A stretch of 59,366 nucleotides of DNA from Paralimibaculum aggregatum (GTDB lineage Bacteria > Pseudomonadota > Alphaproteobacteria > Rhodobacterales > Rhodobacteraceae). Below the pieces are notes generated by a model. It made no database searches. It was not told the DNA's origin and was given only the letters and a program-made list of their open reading frames with translations. Both the position numbers and the translations under genes were made by a program. This document shows positions 1 through 8,080 of this stretch, piece by piece. The stretch is taken from positions 1 to 59,366 of the forward strand of contig NZ_BSYI01000030.1 of NCBI RefSeq assembly GCF_030270585.1. Reading direction: 5' to 3'. Position 1 is the first letter of the stretch; every line of letters begins with the position of its first letter.

Positions 1-29
1 CACCGGAAGGGGGGGGCGGCGGCGGCGGC

Positions 30-482
30 TCAGGAGATCTTCTTGAGCAGCCGCACCAGCGTCTTGCGCTCGGCCGCGGTGAGCGGGCCCAGCGTCGCCT
101 GCGAGATCGCGCTGACATCGGCGCGCCGCCGCTCGGCCAGCGCGCGGCCCTCCGGCGTGACCTCGAGCAGGATGCGCCGGCGGTCGGTCTCGTCGCGATG
201 GCCGACCACCAGCCCGCGGGCCTGCAGCCGGTCGGCCACGCCCTTGATCGTCGCCACGTCCATCGCGGTGCGCCGGCCGAGCTCGTTCTGCGAGATCGGC
301 CCGTCCTGCGCCACCGTGACGAGCGCGGAGAACTGTGTCGGCGTCAGGTCGGTGACATGCTCGGAGAAGATCGCCAGGTGCCGCTGCTGCACGCGCCGGA
401 TCAGGAAGCCCACCTGCCGCTCCAGGCTCCAGTCCTCGCCCTCGGACGCTGTCTCCCTCGCCGTGTCCATTTCTTGATCCAT
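30..482 (-). CDS. MarR-family transcriptional regulator
   Basis: A 150-residue winged-helix regulator. The central part reads as a MarR fold: a helix around LTPTQFSALVTVAQDGP, the recognition region around NELGRRTAMDVATIKGVADRL and the wing motif HRDETDRRRILLEVTPEG. It is divergent from the molybdenum hydroxylase operon across a 280-bp intergenic region holding a promoter and an imperfect dyad. MarR proteins commonly repress adjacent aromatic or heterocycle catabolic genes; that it controls this pyridine island is inferred from position and from related operator sequences at three promoters. A second ATG lies four codons in; neither start has a strong Shine-Dalgarno sequence. The effector is unknown, with nicotinate or 6-hydroxynicotinate the obvious candidates. 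Confidence 0.9.
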   Translation of the reverse strand: MDQEMDTARETASEGEDWSLERQVGFLIRRVQQRHLAIFSEHVTDLTPTQFSALVTVAQDGPISQNELGRRTAMDVATIKGVADRLQARGLVVGHRDETDRRRILLEVTPEGRALAERRRADVSAISQATLGPLTAAERKTLVRLLKKIS

Positions 483-698
483 CTGCCGGGTTGTTGTTCA
501 CTCGAATGACGAGGCTGGACGGCATCGCCGCCCGCAGACCGGCCCCGATCCGATCCGCGTGGCTGCCCCATGACATGCCGTGCCGATCGCGATCCGTCCA
601 GATGTTTGATCCTGCGGCATGCCCGGGCGGCCCGCCCGCCGGCGGTGCCGCGAGCGCCGCCGGACCCCGCCCCGGGCGCCGCGCGGCGCGCAAAACTG

Positions 699-740
699 TT
701 GACAGGGCGGGCGAAGCGGATTTTGTTAGTGTGCAAACAA
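699..740 (+). promoter_or_regulatory. Promoter and MarR-type operator upstream of the molybdenum hydroxylase operon
   Basis: A consensus -35 (TTGACA, 699-704) is followed after 17 bp by a weak -10 (TTTGTT, 722-727). An imperfect dyad, TTGTTAGTGTGCAAACAA (723-740), overlaps the -10 and lies just before the ATG at 763. The same TTGTT-N-GTRTGCAAAC string recurs at 9448-9463, and a GTATACAAA version is at 15883. A repressor bound here would block RNA polymerase, which fits the neighbouring MarR gene; the pairing is inferred. Confidence 0.6.
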
Positions 741-762
741 TTTTTCCAACAGGGCTGGCGCG

Positions 763-1635
763 ATGGACTATCTTCTGGCGACGTCTCTGAACCAGGCACT
801 GGACGCCCTTGCCGACCCCGCCGCCGGGCTGCGGGTGGTGGCCGGAGGCACCGATGTCTATCCGGCGCTGCGCGACGGCGCGCTCACCGATCCGCTGCTC
901 GACGTCACCCGGGTGCCGGGGCTGCGCGGGATCGCCGAAACCGGGGCCGGCTGGCGAATCGGTGCGGCGACGACCTGGACCGACGTGGTGCGGGCGCCGC
1001 TGCCGCCCTGCTTCGACGGGCTGAAGGCGGCGGCGCGCGAGGTCGGCTCGATCCAGATCCAGAACGCCGGCACCGTGGCGGGCAATCTCTGCAACGCCTC
1101 GCCGGCGGCCGACGGGGTGCCGCCGCTGCTGGCGCTCGAGGCCAGCGTCGAGCTGCAGTCGCGCCGCGGCAGCCGGCTGGTGCCGCTCGGCGGCTTCGTC
1201 ACCGGCGTGCGGCAGACCGCGCGGGCGCCGGACGAGCTGGTGGTGGCGGTGCATGTGCCGCGCCGCCCGGCGGCGACGCGGAGCGCCTTCCTCAAGCTCG
1301 GCTCGCGGAAATACCTGGTGATCTCGATCTGCATGGTGGCGGCGGAGATCACCCCGGACGCGGCGGGCCGGGTGGCGCGGGCGCGGGTCGCGGTCGGCGC
1401 CTGCTCGCCGGTGGCGCTGCGGCTCGAGGCGCTGGAGGCCAGGCTCGCCGGCCTGCCGGCCACCGCGGCGGCGCTGACAGAGGCGGTGACGGCGGCGGAT
1501 CTCGCGCCGCTCGCCCCGATCGACGACATCCGCGGCGGCGCCGGCTATCGCCGCGACGCGGCGCTCGAGCTGGTGCGGCGCACGCTGGCGGCGGCGGCCG
1601 GCACCGGCGGCATTTCGGAGATGGGCCATGGATGA
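763..1635 (+). CDS. FAD-binding subunit of a xanthine dehydrogenase-family molybdenum hydroxylase
   Basis: A 290-residue medium subunit of the CoxM/XdhB/NdhF type, which passes electrons from the iron-sulfur clusters to FAD. The FAD-binding signatures are visible: AGGTDVYPALRDG near residues 27-39 and IQNAGTVAGNLCNASPAAD near 99-117. It overlaps the next gene by 8 bp, indicating translational coupling with the fused iron-sulfur/molybdenum subunit. In this context (6-hydroxynicotinate reductase and enamidase homologues downstream) the likely reaction is hydroxylation of nicotinate at C6, but substrate specificity cannot be read from this subunit. It is the first gene of the operon and lies just downstream of the operator. 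Confidence 0.93.
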   Translation: MDYLLATSLNQALDALADPAAGLRVVAGGTDVYPALRDGALTDPLLDVTRVPGLRGIAETGAGWRIGAATTWTDVVRAPLPPCFDGLKAAAREVGSIQIQNAGTVAGNLCNASPAADGVPPLLALEASVELQSRRGSRLVPLGGFVTGVRQTARAPDELVVAVHVPRRPAATRSAFLKLGSRKYLVISICMVAAEITPDAAGRVARARVAVGACSPVALRLEALEARLAGLPATAAALTEAVTAADLAPLAPIDDIRGGAGYRRDAALELVRRTLAAAAGTGGISEMGHG

Positions 1636-4426
1636 TTTCGCCGACCGCCCGACGGGCGCGCTGTCCTTCACGCTGAACGGCCGCGCGGTCGAGGTCGCGA
1701 GCCTGCCCGGCGAGCGGCTCTCGGAGACGATGCGCGAGCGCTGCGGCGCGCGCGACGTGAAGATCGGCTGCAATGCCGGCGATTGCGGCGCCTGCACGGT
1801 GCTGGTCGACGGCGCCGCGGTCTGCGCCTGCCTGACCCCGGCGCACCAGGTCGCCGGCGCCCGCGTCGAGACCGCGGCGGGGCTCGCCGCCGGCGATCCG
1901 GTGGCGGAGCGGCTGAAGGCCAGCTTCGCCCGCCGCGGCGCCGCGCAATGCGGGATCTGCACGCCGGGGATGATGGCCTCGGCGGTGGCGCTGCTGCGCG
2001 CGGTGCCGGCGCCGACCGAGGCCGAGGTGCAGGACGCGCTCGGCGGCGTGCTCTGCCGCTGCACCGGCTACCGCGCGATCGTCGAGGCGGTGGTCGCGGC
2101 CGGCCGCGGCGCGGAGCCGGCGCCGGAGATCGCCGGCCGGGTCGGCGCGGCCAGCGCGCGGATCGACGGCGCGCGCAAGATCGACGGCACCGAGCTGTTC
2201 GGCGACGATGTCGCCCCGGCCGATGCGCTGGTGGTGCGGGTGCTGCGCTCGCCGCATCCGCATGCCCGCTTCAGCTTCGGCGATCTCGACGGCTTCGTCG
2301 CGGCGACGCCGGGGCTCGACTGCATCCTGACGGCGGCCGACATCCCGGGCACGAACCGCTTCGGGGTGATCCCCGGCTTCCACGACCAGCCGGTCTTTGC
2401 CGAGGGCACGGCGCGCCATCGCGGCGAGGCGGTGGCGGCGCTGGTCGGCTCGGCCGAGGCGATGCGCGGGCTCGATCTCGCCGCGGTGCCGGTGACCTGG
2501 GAGCCGCTGCCGGCGAGCCTCACCATCGACGAGGCGCTGGCCGAAGGCGCGCCGCAGCTGCACGAGGCCGCCGCCGGCAACGTGATGTGCCGCGGGCTGG
2601 TGCAGAAGGGCGATGCCGAGGCGGCGCTGGCCGCGGCCGAGGTCACGGTCGAGGGCCGCTTCGTCACCAGCTTCGTCGAGCACGGCTATATCGAGCCCGA
2701 GGCGGGCTTCGCGCAGATGGTCGGCGACCGGCTCGAGGTGCATGCCTGCACCCAGGCGCCGGTGATGGACCAGGAGGCGCTGGCGATCATCCTCGGCCTG
2801 CCGAAGGCGCGCATCCGCATCGTGCCGACCGCGGTCGGCGGCGGCTTCGGCTCCAAGCTCGACCTCTCGGTGCAGCCCTTCCTGGCGCTCGCGGCGATGC
2901 GCACCGGGCGGCCGGTGCGGATCACCTATACCCGCCAGGAATCGATGCAGTCGACCACCAAGCGCCATCCCGGCGAGATCGTGCTGAAGATCGGCGCGAC
3001 GCGGGACGGGCGGCTCACCGGCTTCGACTTCGACGGCGCGTTCAACACCGGGGCCTATGCCTCCTGGGGGCCGACGGTGGCCAACCGCGTGCCGGTGCAT
3101 GCCTCCGGCCCCTATCACGTGGCGGATTACCGGGCGCGCTCGGCGGCGGTCTATACCAACTGCCCGCCGGCCGGCGCGTTCCGCGGCTTCGGCGTGCCGC
3201 AATCGGCGATCGCGCAGGAATCGCTGATGGACGAGCTGGCCGGGCGGCTCGGCATCGACCCGCTGGCGCTGCGCATGCAGAACGCGCTCGGCAACGGCCA
3301 GCCCACGGCGACCGGGCAGGTCTTCGAGCAGGGCGTCGGGATCGGCGCCTGCTTCGCGGCGCTGCAGCCCGGCTGGGCGCGCGAGCGCGCGGCGGCGGAG
3401 GCCTTCAACGCCCGCGCCGCGGCGCAGGGCCAGCCGCTGCGCCGCGGCGTCGGCGTCGCCGGCGGCTGGTATGGCTGCGGCAACACCTCGCTGCCCAACC
3501 CCTCCACCATCAAGTGCGGGCTGCGCGCCGACGGCACGGTGGTGCTGCACCAGGGCGCGGTGGATATCGGCCAGGGCTCCAACACGGTGATCGCGCAGAT
3601 CTTCGCCACCGCGCTCGGCGTCGGCATCGAGGCGCTGGCCCTGCTCGGCGGCGACACCGACATCACCCCCGATGCCGGCAAGACCTCGGCCTCGCGCCAG
3701 ACCTTCGTCAGCGGCAATGCCGCCCGGCTCTCGGCGCTGGCGCTGCGCGAGCGGATCCTGCGCCTCAGCAACGCCGCCGAGGATGCCGCGATCCGGCTCG
3801 ATCCGGGCTCCGGGCAGATCCGCATCGAGGATGGCGGGCAGGTCCACACCGTGGCGCTCGGCGACATGGCGGCGGATGCCGACGGCTATGTGCTCGCCGC
3901 CACCGAGAGCTGGGACCCGCCGATCAGCCCGCTCGACGCCAACGGCCAGGGCATCCCCTATGCCCAGTTCGGCTATGCCGCGCAGATCGCGGTGGTCGAG
4001 GTCGATACCCGGCTCGGCACGGTGCGGCCGCTGCGCTTCATCGCCGCCCATGACGTCGGCCGCGCGATCAACCCGATGCTGGTCAGGGGCCAGGTCGAGG
4101 GCGGCATCGCGCAGGGCCTCGGCATGGCGCTGATGGAGGAGTTCATCCCCGGCCGCAGCGAGAACCTGCACGACTACCTGATCCCCACCATCGGCGACAT
4201 GCCGGAGGTCGAGACGCTGATCGTCGAGGAGCCGGACGCGCACGGCCCGTTCGGCGCCAAGGGCCTCGGCGAGCACGTGCTGATCCCCACCTCGCCGGCG
4301 CTGTTCAACGCCGTGCGCCATGCCACCGGCGCACGGCTGACCCGGGCGCCGGCAACGCCGGAGCGGGTGCTCGCCGCGATTCGTGAAGCAGAGAGCCGCG
4401 AGGCGGAGACCGACCGCAATGTCTGA
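1628..4426 (+). CDS. Fused [2Fe-2S]/molybdopterin subunit of molybdenum hydroxylase (candidate nicotinate dehydrogenase)
   Basis: A 932-residue protein joining two normally separate subunits. Residues 1-165 form the 2x[2Fe-2S] part: the plant-type cluster in GCNAGDCGACTVLVDG (about 48-63), then QCGICTPGM (about 107) and VLCRCTGYR (about 140). From about residue 172 it is the molybdopterin-cytosine-dinucleotide domain, with VGGGFGSK near 403, GAFRGFG, the GQGSNT loop and KGLGE near 880, whose glutamate matches the catalytic base of the xanthine dehydrogenase family. With the upstream FAD subunit it makes a complete enzyme. Water-derived C6 hydroxylation of nicotinate is inferred from the neighbouring hnr and enamidase genes. 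It overlaps hnr by 8 bp. Confidence 0.92.
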   Translation: MDDFADRPTGALSFTLNGRAVEVASLPGERLSETMRERCGARDVKIGCNAGDCGACTVLVDGAAVCACLTPAHQVAGARVETAAGLAAGDPVAERLKASFARRGAAQCGICTPGMMASAVALLRAVPAPTEAEVQDALGGVLCRCTGYRAIVEAVVAAGRGAEPAPEIAGRVGAASARIDGARKIDGTELFGDDVAPADALVVRVLRSPHPHARFSFGDLDGFVAATPGLDCILTAADIPGTNRFGVIPGFHDQPVFAEGTARHRGEAVAALVGSAEAMRGLDLAAVPVTWEPLPASLTIDEALAEGAPQLHEAAAGNVMCRGLVQKGDAEAALAAAEVTVEGRFVTSFVEHGYIEPEAGFAQMVGDRLEVHACTQAPVMDQEALAIILGLPKARIRIVPTAVGGGFGSKLDLSVQPFLALAAMRTGRPVRITYTRQESMQSTTKRHPGEIVLKIGATRDGRLTGFDFDGAFNTGAYASWGPTVANRVPVHASGPYHVADYRARSAAVYTNCPPAGAFRGFGVPQSAIAQESLMDELAGRLGIDPLALRMQNALGNGQPTATGQVFEQGVGIGACFAALQPGWARERAAAEAFNARAAAQGQPLRRGVGVAGGWYGCGNTSLPNPSTIKCGLRADGTVVLHQGAVDIGQGSNTVIAQIFATALGVGIEALALLGGDTDITPDAGKTSASRQTFVSGNAARLSALALRERILRLSNAAEDAAIRLDPGSGQIRIEDGGQVHTVALGDMAADADGYVLAATESWDPPISPLDANGQGIPYAQFGYAAQIAVVEVDTRLGTVRPLRFIAAHDVGRAINPMLVRGQVEGGIAQGLGMALMEEFIPGRSENLHDYLIPTIGDMPEVETLIVEEPDAHGPFGAKGLGEHVLIPTSPALFNAVRHATGARLTRAPATPERVLAAIREAESREAETDRNV

Positions 4427-5915
4427 GACCCAGAGCAAGCCCGCCGCGGCGGGCAAGATCCGCTGCGATGCCTGCCCGGTGATGTGCTACATCGCCGAGG
4501 GCAAGTCCGGCGCCTGCGACCGCTATGCCAACCATGCCGGCGAGCTGGTGCGGCTCGACCCGCTCACCGTGATCGAGGCGCGCCAGGGCACCGAGGGCGG
4601 CGTCGTGCCGTTCCTCGAGGCCGGCGATCCGGAGGACTGGGACGGCGACCTGCTGGCCGGCCAGCGCAGCTTCCTCACCGCGGTCGGCGCCGGCACCACC
4701 TATCCCGACTACAAGCCGGCGCCGTTCATCGTCAGCCAGAAGGCGGGCGATGCCGACATGGTCACCGTGGTGACCGAGGGCATCTTCAGCTATTGCGGCG
4801 CCAAGGTGAAGATCGACACCGATCGCCATATCGGCGAGGAGCGCGCCGTGGTGCGGGTCGACGGCGAGCCGATCGGCCATGTCACCACCAGCGAATACGG
4901 CTCGAAGATGCTCGCCCTCGGCGGCGTCGAGCACCTGACCGGCGGCTCCAAGAAGGAGGGCCGGGTCACCTGCGACGCGCTGATGACGCTGTGCAACCGC
5001 GGCCCGGTGGAGATGACCATCGACGACGGCGCCCGGCTCACCGTGCAGGCCGGCAGGGCGCCGGTGATCGACGGCGACACCGAGCGGCTGATGCGCGTCG
5101 GCTGCGGCTCGGCGACCATCGGGATGTTCGCCAAGCAATGGGTCGACCATGTCGACGAGGTGGTGGTGGTCGACGACCACATCACCGGGGTGATGTCGGA
5201 GCACCAGGCCGGCAAGGTGCTCGACGTGCCGCCGACCGGCATCAAGATCAAGGGCCGGCGCTCGACCCCCGGGCGCTATTTCCAGGTGGCCGATCCCGGC
5301 ACCGGCTGGGGCGGCACCAACATCGACGACCCGCTGGCGATCCTCGGCCCGTTCGACGGGAAGCACGCGCGCCCCGGGCTGCGCATGCTGATGGTCTCCA
5401 CCACCGGCGAGCAGCACGCCTATTACGAGCTCGACGAGAACCTCGTGCCGGTGCCGGCGGCGCTGCCCGCGGCGCTGCAGGTCAGCGTCGACCGCATCGC
5501 CGAGAACTGCGAGCCCTCGGTCTGCTCGGTGCTGTTCATGGGCGGCGCCGGCGGTTCGCTGCGCGCCGGCGTCACCGAGAACCCGGTCGGGCTCACCCGC
5601 TCGGTCAAGGACCTGCTGACCTATGTCAGCTGCGGCGGCGCGCCGGCCTATGTCTGGCCCGGCGGCGGCATCACCATCATGGCCGATGTCGAGGCGATGC
5701 CGGAGGCCTCGTTCGGCTATGTGCCGACCCCGGCGATCGTCGCGCCGATCGAGTTCACCATGCGGCTGTCGGACTACCAGGCCCTCGGCGGGCACATGGA
5801 CGCGGTGGTCCGCATCGAGGATGCGCTGGCCAAGGCCGGGCGCCGCGTCGGCCGCGCCGAGGAGGCGCCCTGGCCGGTCGACGACCGGCTGTATCGCTGG
5901 GGGCGGCAGCGGTGA
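4419..5915 (+). CDS. hnr: 6-hydroxynicotinate reductase homologue (iron-sulfur flavoprotein)
   Basis: A 498-residue protein resembling 6-hydroxynicotinate reductase of Eubacterium barkeri, which reduces 6-hydroxynicotinate to 1,4,5,6-tetrahydro-6-oxonicotinate with low-potential electrons. An N-terminal [4Fe-4S]-type motif, Cys16-x2-Cys19-x3-Cys23-x9-Cys33, is clear. Further conserved cysteines occur in FSYCGAK, RVTCDALMTLC, RVGCGSA, CEPSVC and YVSCGGAP. The E. barkeri enzyme contains several Fe-S clusters and a covalently bound flavin; here GSLRAGVTENP (Thr386) is a possible attachment site, which is my inference. The chosen ATG overlaps the preceding gene by 8 bp; an upstream in-frame ATG at 4383 would only add residues inside the previous gene. 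It is followed immediately by an ApbE-like gene. Confidence 0.85.
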   Translation: MSETQSKPAAAGKIRCDACPVMCYIAEGKSGACDRYANHAGELVRLDPLTVIEARQGTEGGVVPFLEAGDPEDWDGDLLAGQRSFLTAVGAGTTYPDYKPAPFIVSQKAGDADMVTVVTEGIFSYCGAKVKIDTDRHIGEERAVVRVDGEPIGHVTTSEYGSKMLALGGVEHLTGGSKKEGRVTCDALMTLCNRGPVEMTIDDGARLTVQAGRAPVIDGDTERLMRVGCGSATIGMFAKQWVDHVDEVVVVDDHITGVMSEHQAGKVLDVPPTGIKIKGRRSTPGRYFQVADPGTGWGGTNIDDPLAILGPFDGKHARPGLRMLMVSTTGEQHAYYELDENLVPVPAALPAALQVSVDRIAENCEPSVCSVLFMGGAGGSLRAGVTENPVGLTRSVKDLLTYVSCGGAPAYVWPGGGITIMADVEAMPEASFGYVPTPAIVAPIEFTMRLSDYQALGGHMDAVVRIEDALAKAGRRVGRAEEAPWPVDDRLYRWGRQR

Positions 5916-6829
5916 GCGCGGCCGGCGCGGTGTCCGGCGGCTGGCGCGAGGGGCCGGTGGCCACACTGACCCCGGACGGCACGCGCCCGCGCCTGATGCA
6001 CGGGCCGATCGACCTGATCCTGCTGGCCGAGGGGCCGGAGATCTCGGTGCGCATGGCGCATCGCCGGGCCTGGGAGCGCTTCCGCACGATCCTCGAGGAG
6101 CTGGTGGCCGAGCTGCCGGCGCTGCGCGCCCCGGCGCATCCCGGCGGCCCGGCGATGCGCGGCGCGGTGGCCCGGCGCATGGCCGCCGCCACCGCGCCGC
6201 ATGCCGCCGCCGGCTTCGTCACGCCGATGGCCGCGGTCGCCGGCGCGGTGGCCGACGAGGTGCTCGGCGCGATGGCCACCGTGGCCGGGCTGACCCGCGT
6301 CGCGGTCAACAATGGCGGCGACATCGCGCTGATGCTGGCGCCCGGCACCGGCTTCCGCGCCGCGATGGCCGACATGCGCGGCCCCGGCCTCGGCGCGGTG
6401 GAGATCGCCGCGGCGCAGCTGCCGCCGCATGGCCGCGGCGGCATCGCCACCAGCGGCTGGCGCGGGCGCAGCCATTCCCTCGGCATCGCCGATGCGGTCA
6501 CCGTGGTGGCGCGCTCCGCCGCCGCCGCCGATGCCGCGGCGACGCTGATCGCCAATGCGGTCGATCTGCCGGGCCATCCCGCGATCCGCCGCGAGCCGGC
6601 CGCGGCGCTGGCGCCGGACAGCGATCTCGGCGACCGTGCCGTCGTCACCGCGGTCGGCCCGCTGGCCCCGGCCGACCGGCAGGCGGCGCTCGCCGCCGGG
6701 CTGGCCCGGGCCGAGGCGATGGCCGGCGCCGGCCTGATCCATGCCGCATCGCTGCATCTCGGCGGCGATGCGGTCGAGACCACCCCCGCGCCGGCCCTTC
6801 CGGGCGGCGCCAACGAGCCAGAATCCTGA
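5912..6829 (+). CDS. UPF0280 family, ApbE-superfamily protein; candidate flavin transferase for Hnr
   Basis: A 305-residue protein of the UPF0280 family, uncharacterised but related in fold to the flavin transferase ApbE. ApbE-like signatures are visible in order: VNNGGDI near 132 (compare the N-x-GGD motif), IATSG near 178, then ADAVTVVARS and ADAAATLIANAV near 192-215, as in the ApbE core. The GTG start overlaps the hnr stop codon by 4 bp, so the two are probably translated together. Because E. barkeri Hnr carries covalent flavin, I infer this protein may attach flavin to Hnr. Alternatively it binds a different cofactor or has lost transferase activity. Nothing suggests export. Confidence 0.82.
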   Translation: MSAAGAVSGGWREGPVATLTPDGTRPRLMHGPIDLILLAEGPEISVRMAHRRAWERFRTILEELVAELPALRAPAHPGGPAMRGAVARRMAAATAPHAAAGFVTPMAAVAGAVADEVLGAMATVAGLTRVAVNNGGDIALMLAPGTGFRAAMADMRGPGLGAVEIAAAQLPPHGRGGIATSGWRGRSHSLGIADAVTVVARSAAAADAAATLIANAVDLPGHPAIRREPAAALAPDSDLGDRAVVTAVGPLAPADRQAALAAGLARAEAMAGAGLIHAASLHLGGDAVETTPAPALPGGANEPES

Positions 6830-6841
6830 CGGGAGACCCAG

Positions 6842-7426
6842 ATGGCAGCACCCGAGATCCGCAAGACCCTCGTGCAGGTGGAAGAGATCTTCCACGAGGG
6901 CGGCCCGCGGGCCGAGACCCCGCTCCTGCGCGGCGCGATCCTCAGCGTGGTGAAGAACCCCTTCGCCGGGCGCTACGAGCCGGACATCCAGCCCTGGATG
7001 GAGGACCTCAAGCCGCTCGGCATGGCCATGGCGCTGCGCCTGATCGAGGCGCTCGGGGGCGATCCGAAGCGGATCGAGGGCTATGGCAAGGCGGCGATCA
7101 TCGGCCAGGCCGGCGAGATCGAGCACGGCGCGCTCTGGCACGCCCCCGGCGGCTACGCGATGCGCGAGGCGCTCGGCGAGGCGAAGGCGATCGTGCCCTC
7201 CTCGAAGAAGGTCGGCACCGTCGGCACCCGGCTCGACGTGCCGATCACCCATGTCAACGCCGCCTATGTGCGGAGCCATTTCGACGCCATCGAGGTCGGG
7301 CTCAACGACGCGCCGCGGGCCGACGAGATCGTCTTCATCCTCGCCATGACCACGGGCGCGCGCATCCACAACCGGGCCGGCGGGCTGCCGGCCGGCGAGA
7401 TCAAGGGAGAGGACGGGCTGAGATGA
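6842..7426 (+). CDS. DUF1185 'amino acid synthesis' family protein, first copy
   Basis: A 194-residue protein of the DUF1185 (AA_synth) family, whose biochemical role is not established. Visible conserved strings are NPFAGRY, GYGKAAIIGQAGEIEHGALWHAPGG, VPSSKKVGTVGTRLDVPITHVNAAYVRSH and the NDAPRADEI segment. It has no signal peptide or membrane segment. It starts 12 bp after the UPF0280 gene with a GGGAG ribosome binding site and overlaps the next, equally long paralogue by the ATGA junction. Its place between Hnr and enamidase suggests a step in N-heterocycle breakdown not covered by the recognised enzymes. Confidence 0.85.
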   Translation: MAAPEIRKTLVQVEEIFHEGGPRAETPLLRGAILSVVKNPFAGRYEPDIQPWMEDLKPLGMAMALRLIEALGGDPKRIEGYGKAAIIGQAGEIEHGALWHAPGGYAMREALGEAKAIVPSSKKVGTVGTRLDVPITHVNAAYVRSHFDAIEVGLNDAPRADEIVFILAMTTGARIHNRAGGLPAGEIKGEDGLR

Positions 7427-8007
7427 AAGCAGACATCCGCAAGCTGGTGGTGACGGTCGAGGAGACCCGCACCGAGATGGGCCGCGCGGTGGAGCCGCCG
7501 GTGCGCAAGGCGGTGGCCGCGGCGGTGATCGCCAACCCCTTCGCCGGGCGCTATGTCGAGGACCTGACGCCGCTGATCGAGATCGGCGCCGAGCTCGGCG
7601 GGCTGCTGGGCGAGAAATGCGTCGCCGCGCTCGGCATCGAGCCGGCGGCGGCCGAGAGCTACGGCAAGGCCGCGATGGTCGGCGAGAACGGCGAGCTCGA
7701 GCATGCCGCCGCGCTGCTGCATCCGAGCATGGGCGCGCCGCTGCGCAAGGCGGTCGAGAAGGGCGCGGCGCTGGTGCCCTCGACCAAGAAGCGCGGCGGG
7801 CCGGGGCAGGATCTCGACATCCCGCTCGGGCACAAGGATGCCGCCTATGTGCGCTCGCATTTCGACGGGGTCGAGATCCGCATCAACGACGCGCCGCGGG
7901 CCAACGAGATCCTCGTCGCCATCGCGGTGACCGACAGCGGCCGGCCGTTCCCGCGCGTCGGCGGGCTGAAGGCCGACGAGATCTCCAAGGGCGACGGGCT
8001 GCGCTGA
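7423..8007 (+). CDS. DUF1185 'amino acid synthesis' family protein, second copy
   Basis: A second 194-residue DUF1185 protein, clearly paralogous to the one before it: both share NPFAGRY, YGKAA, AAYVRSHFD and INDAPRA/LNDAPRA segments at the same positions. The proteins differ in the KKRGGPGQDLDIPLGHKDAAY region, so the pair may be a heteromer or have divided tasks. It is coupled to the upstream copy by a 4-bp start-stop overlap and is the last gene of the operon, convergent with enamidase. Role unknown; one possibility is removal of the formyl or carboxyl group after 2-formylglutarate is formed, but nothing in the sequence proves that. Confidence 0.85.
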   Translation: MKADIRKLVVTVEETRTEMGRAVEPPVRKAVAAAVIANPFAGRYVEDLTPLIEIGAELGGLLGEKCVAALGIEPAAAESYGKAAMVGENGELEHAAALLHPSMGAPLRKAVEKGAALVPSTKKRGGPGQDLDIPLGHKDAAYVRSHFDGVEIRINDAPRANEILVAIAVTDSGRPFPRVGGLKADEISKGDGLR

Positions 8008-8048
8008 GCTCCACCCCCGCACCGGGCCTTCACCGGGCCCGCTTCGGG

Positions 8049-8072
8049 CCGCGGGAGCCGAGGCCCCCGCGG
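8049..8072. terminator. GC-rich hairpin between convergent genes
   Basis: Perfect 7-bp arms CCGCGGG (8049-8055) and CCCGCGG (8066-8072) surround a 10-nt loop in the 73-bp gap between the second DUF1185 gene and enamidase. There is no U-tract, so intrinsic termination is uncertain. The position between convergent genes fits a bidirectional stop. Confidence 0.35.
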
Positions 8073-8080
8073 CCGGCGGC

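Noticed and set aside
1349-4456. A 1035-codon open frame on the minus strand opposite the molybdenum hydroxylase
   Set aside because: High GC keeps antisense frames open. It is rich in Arg/Ala/His with no recognisable domain, while the plus strand encodes a clear enzyme.
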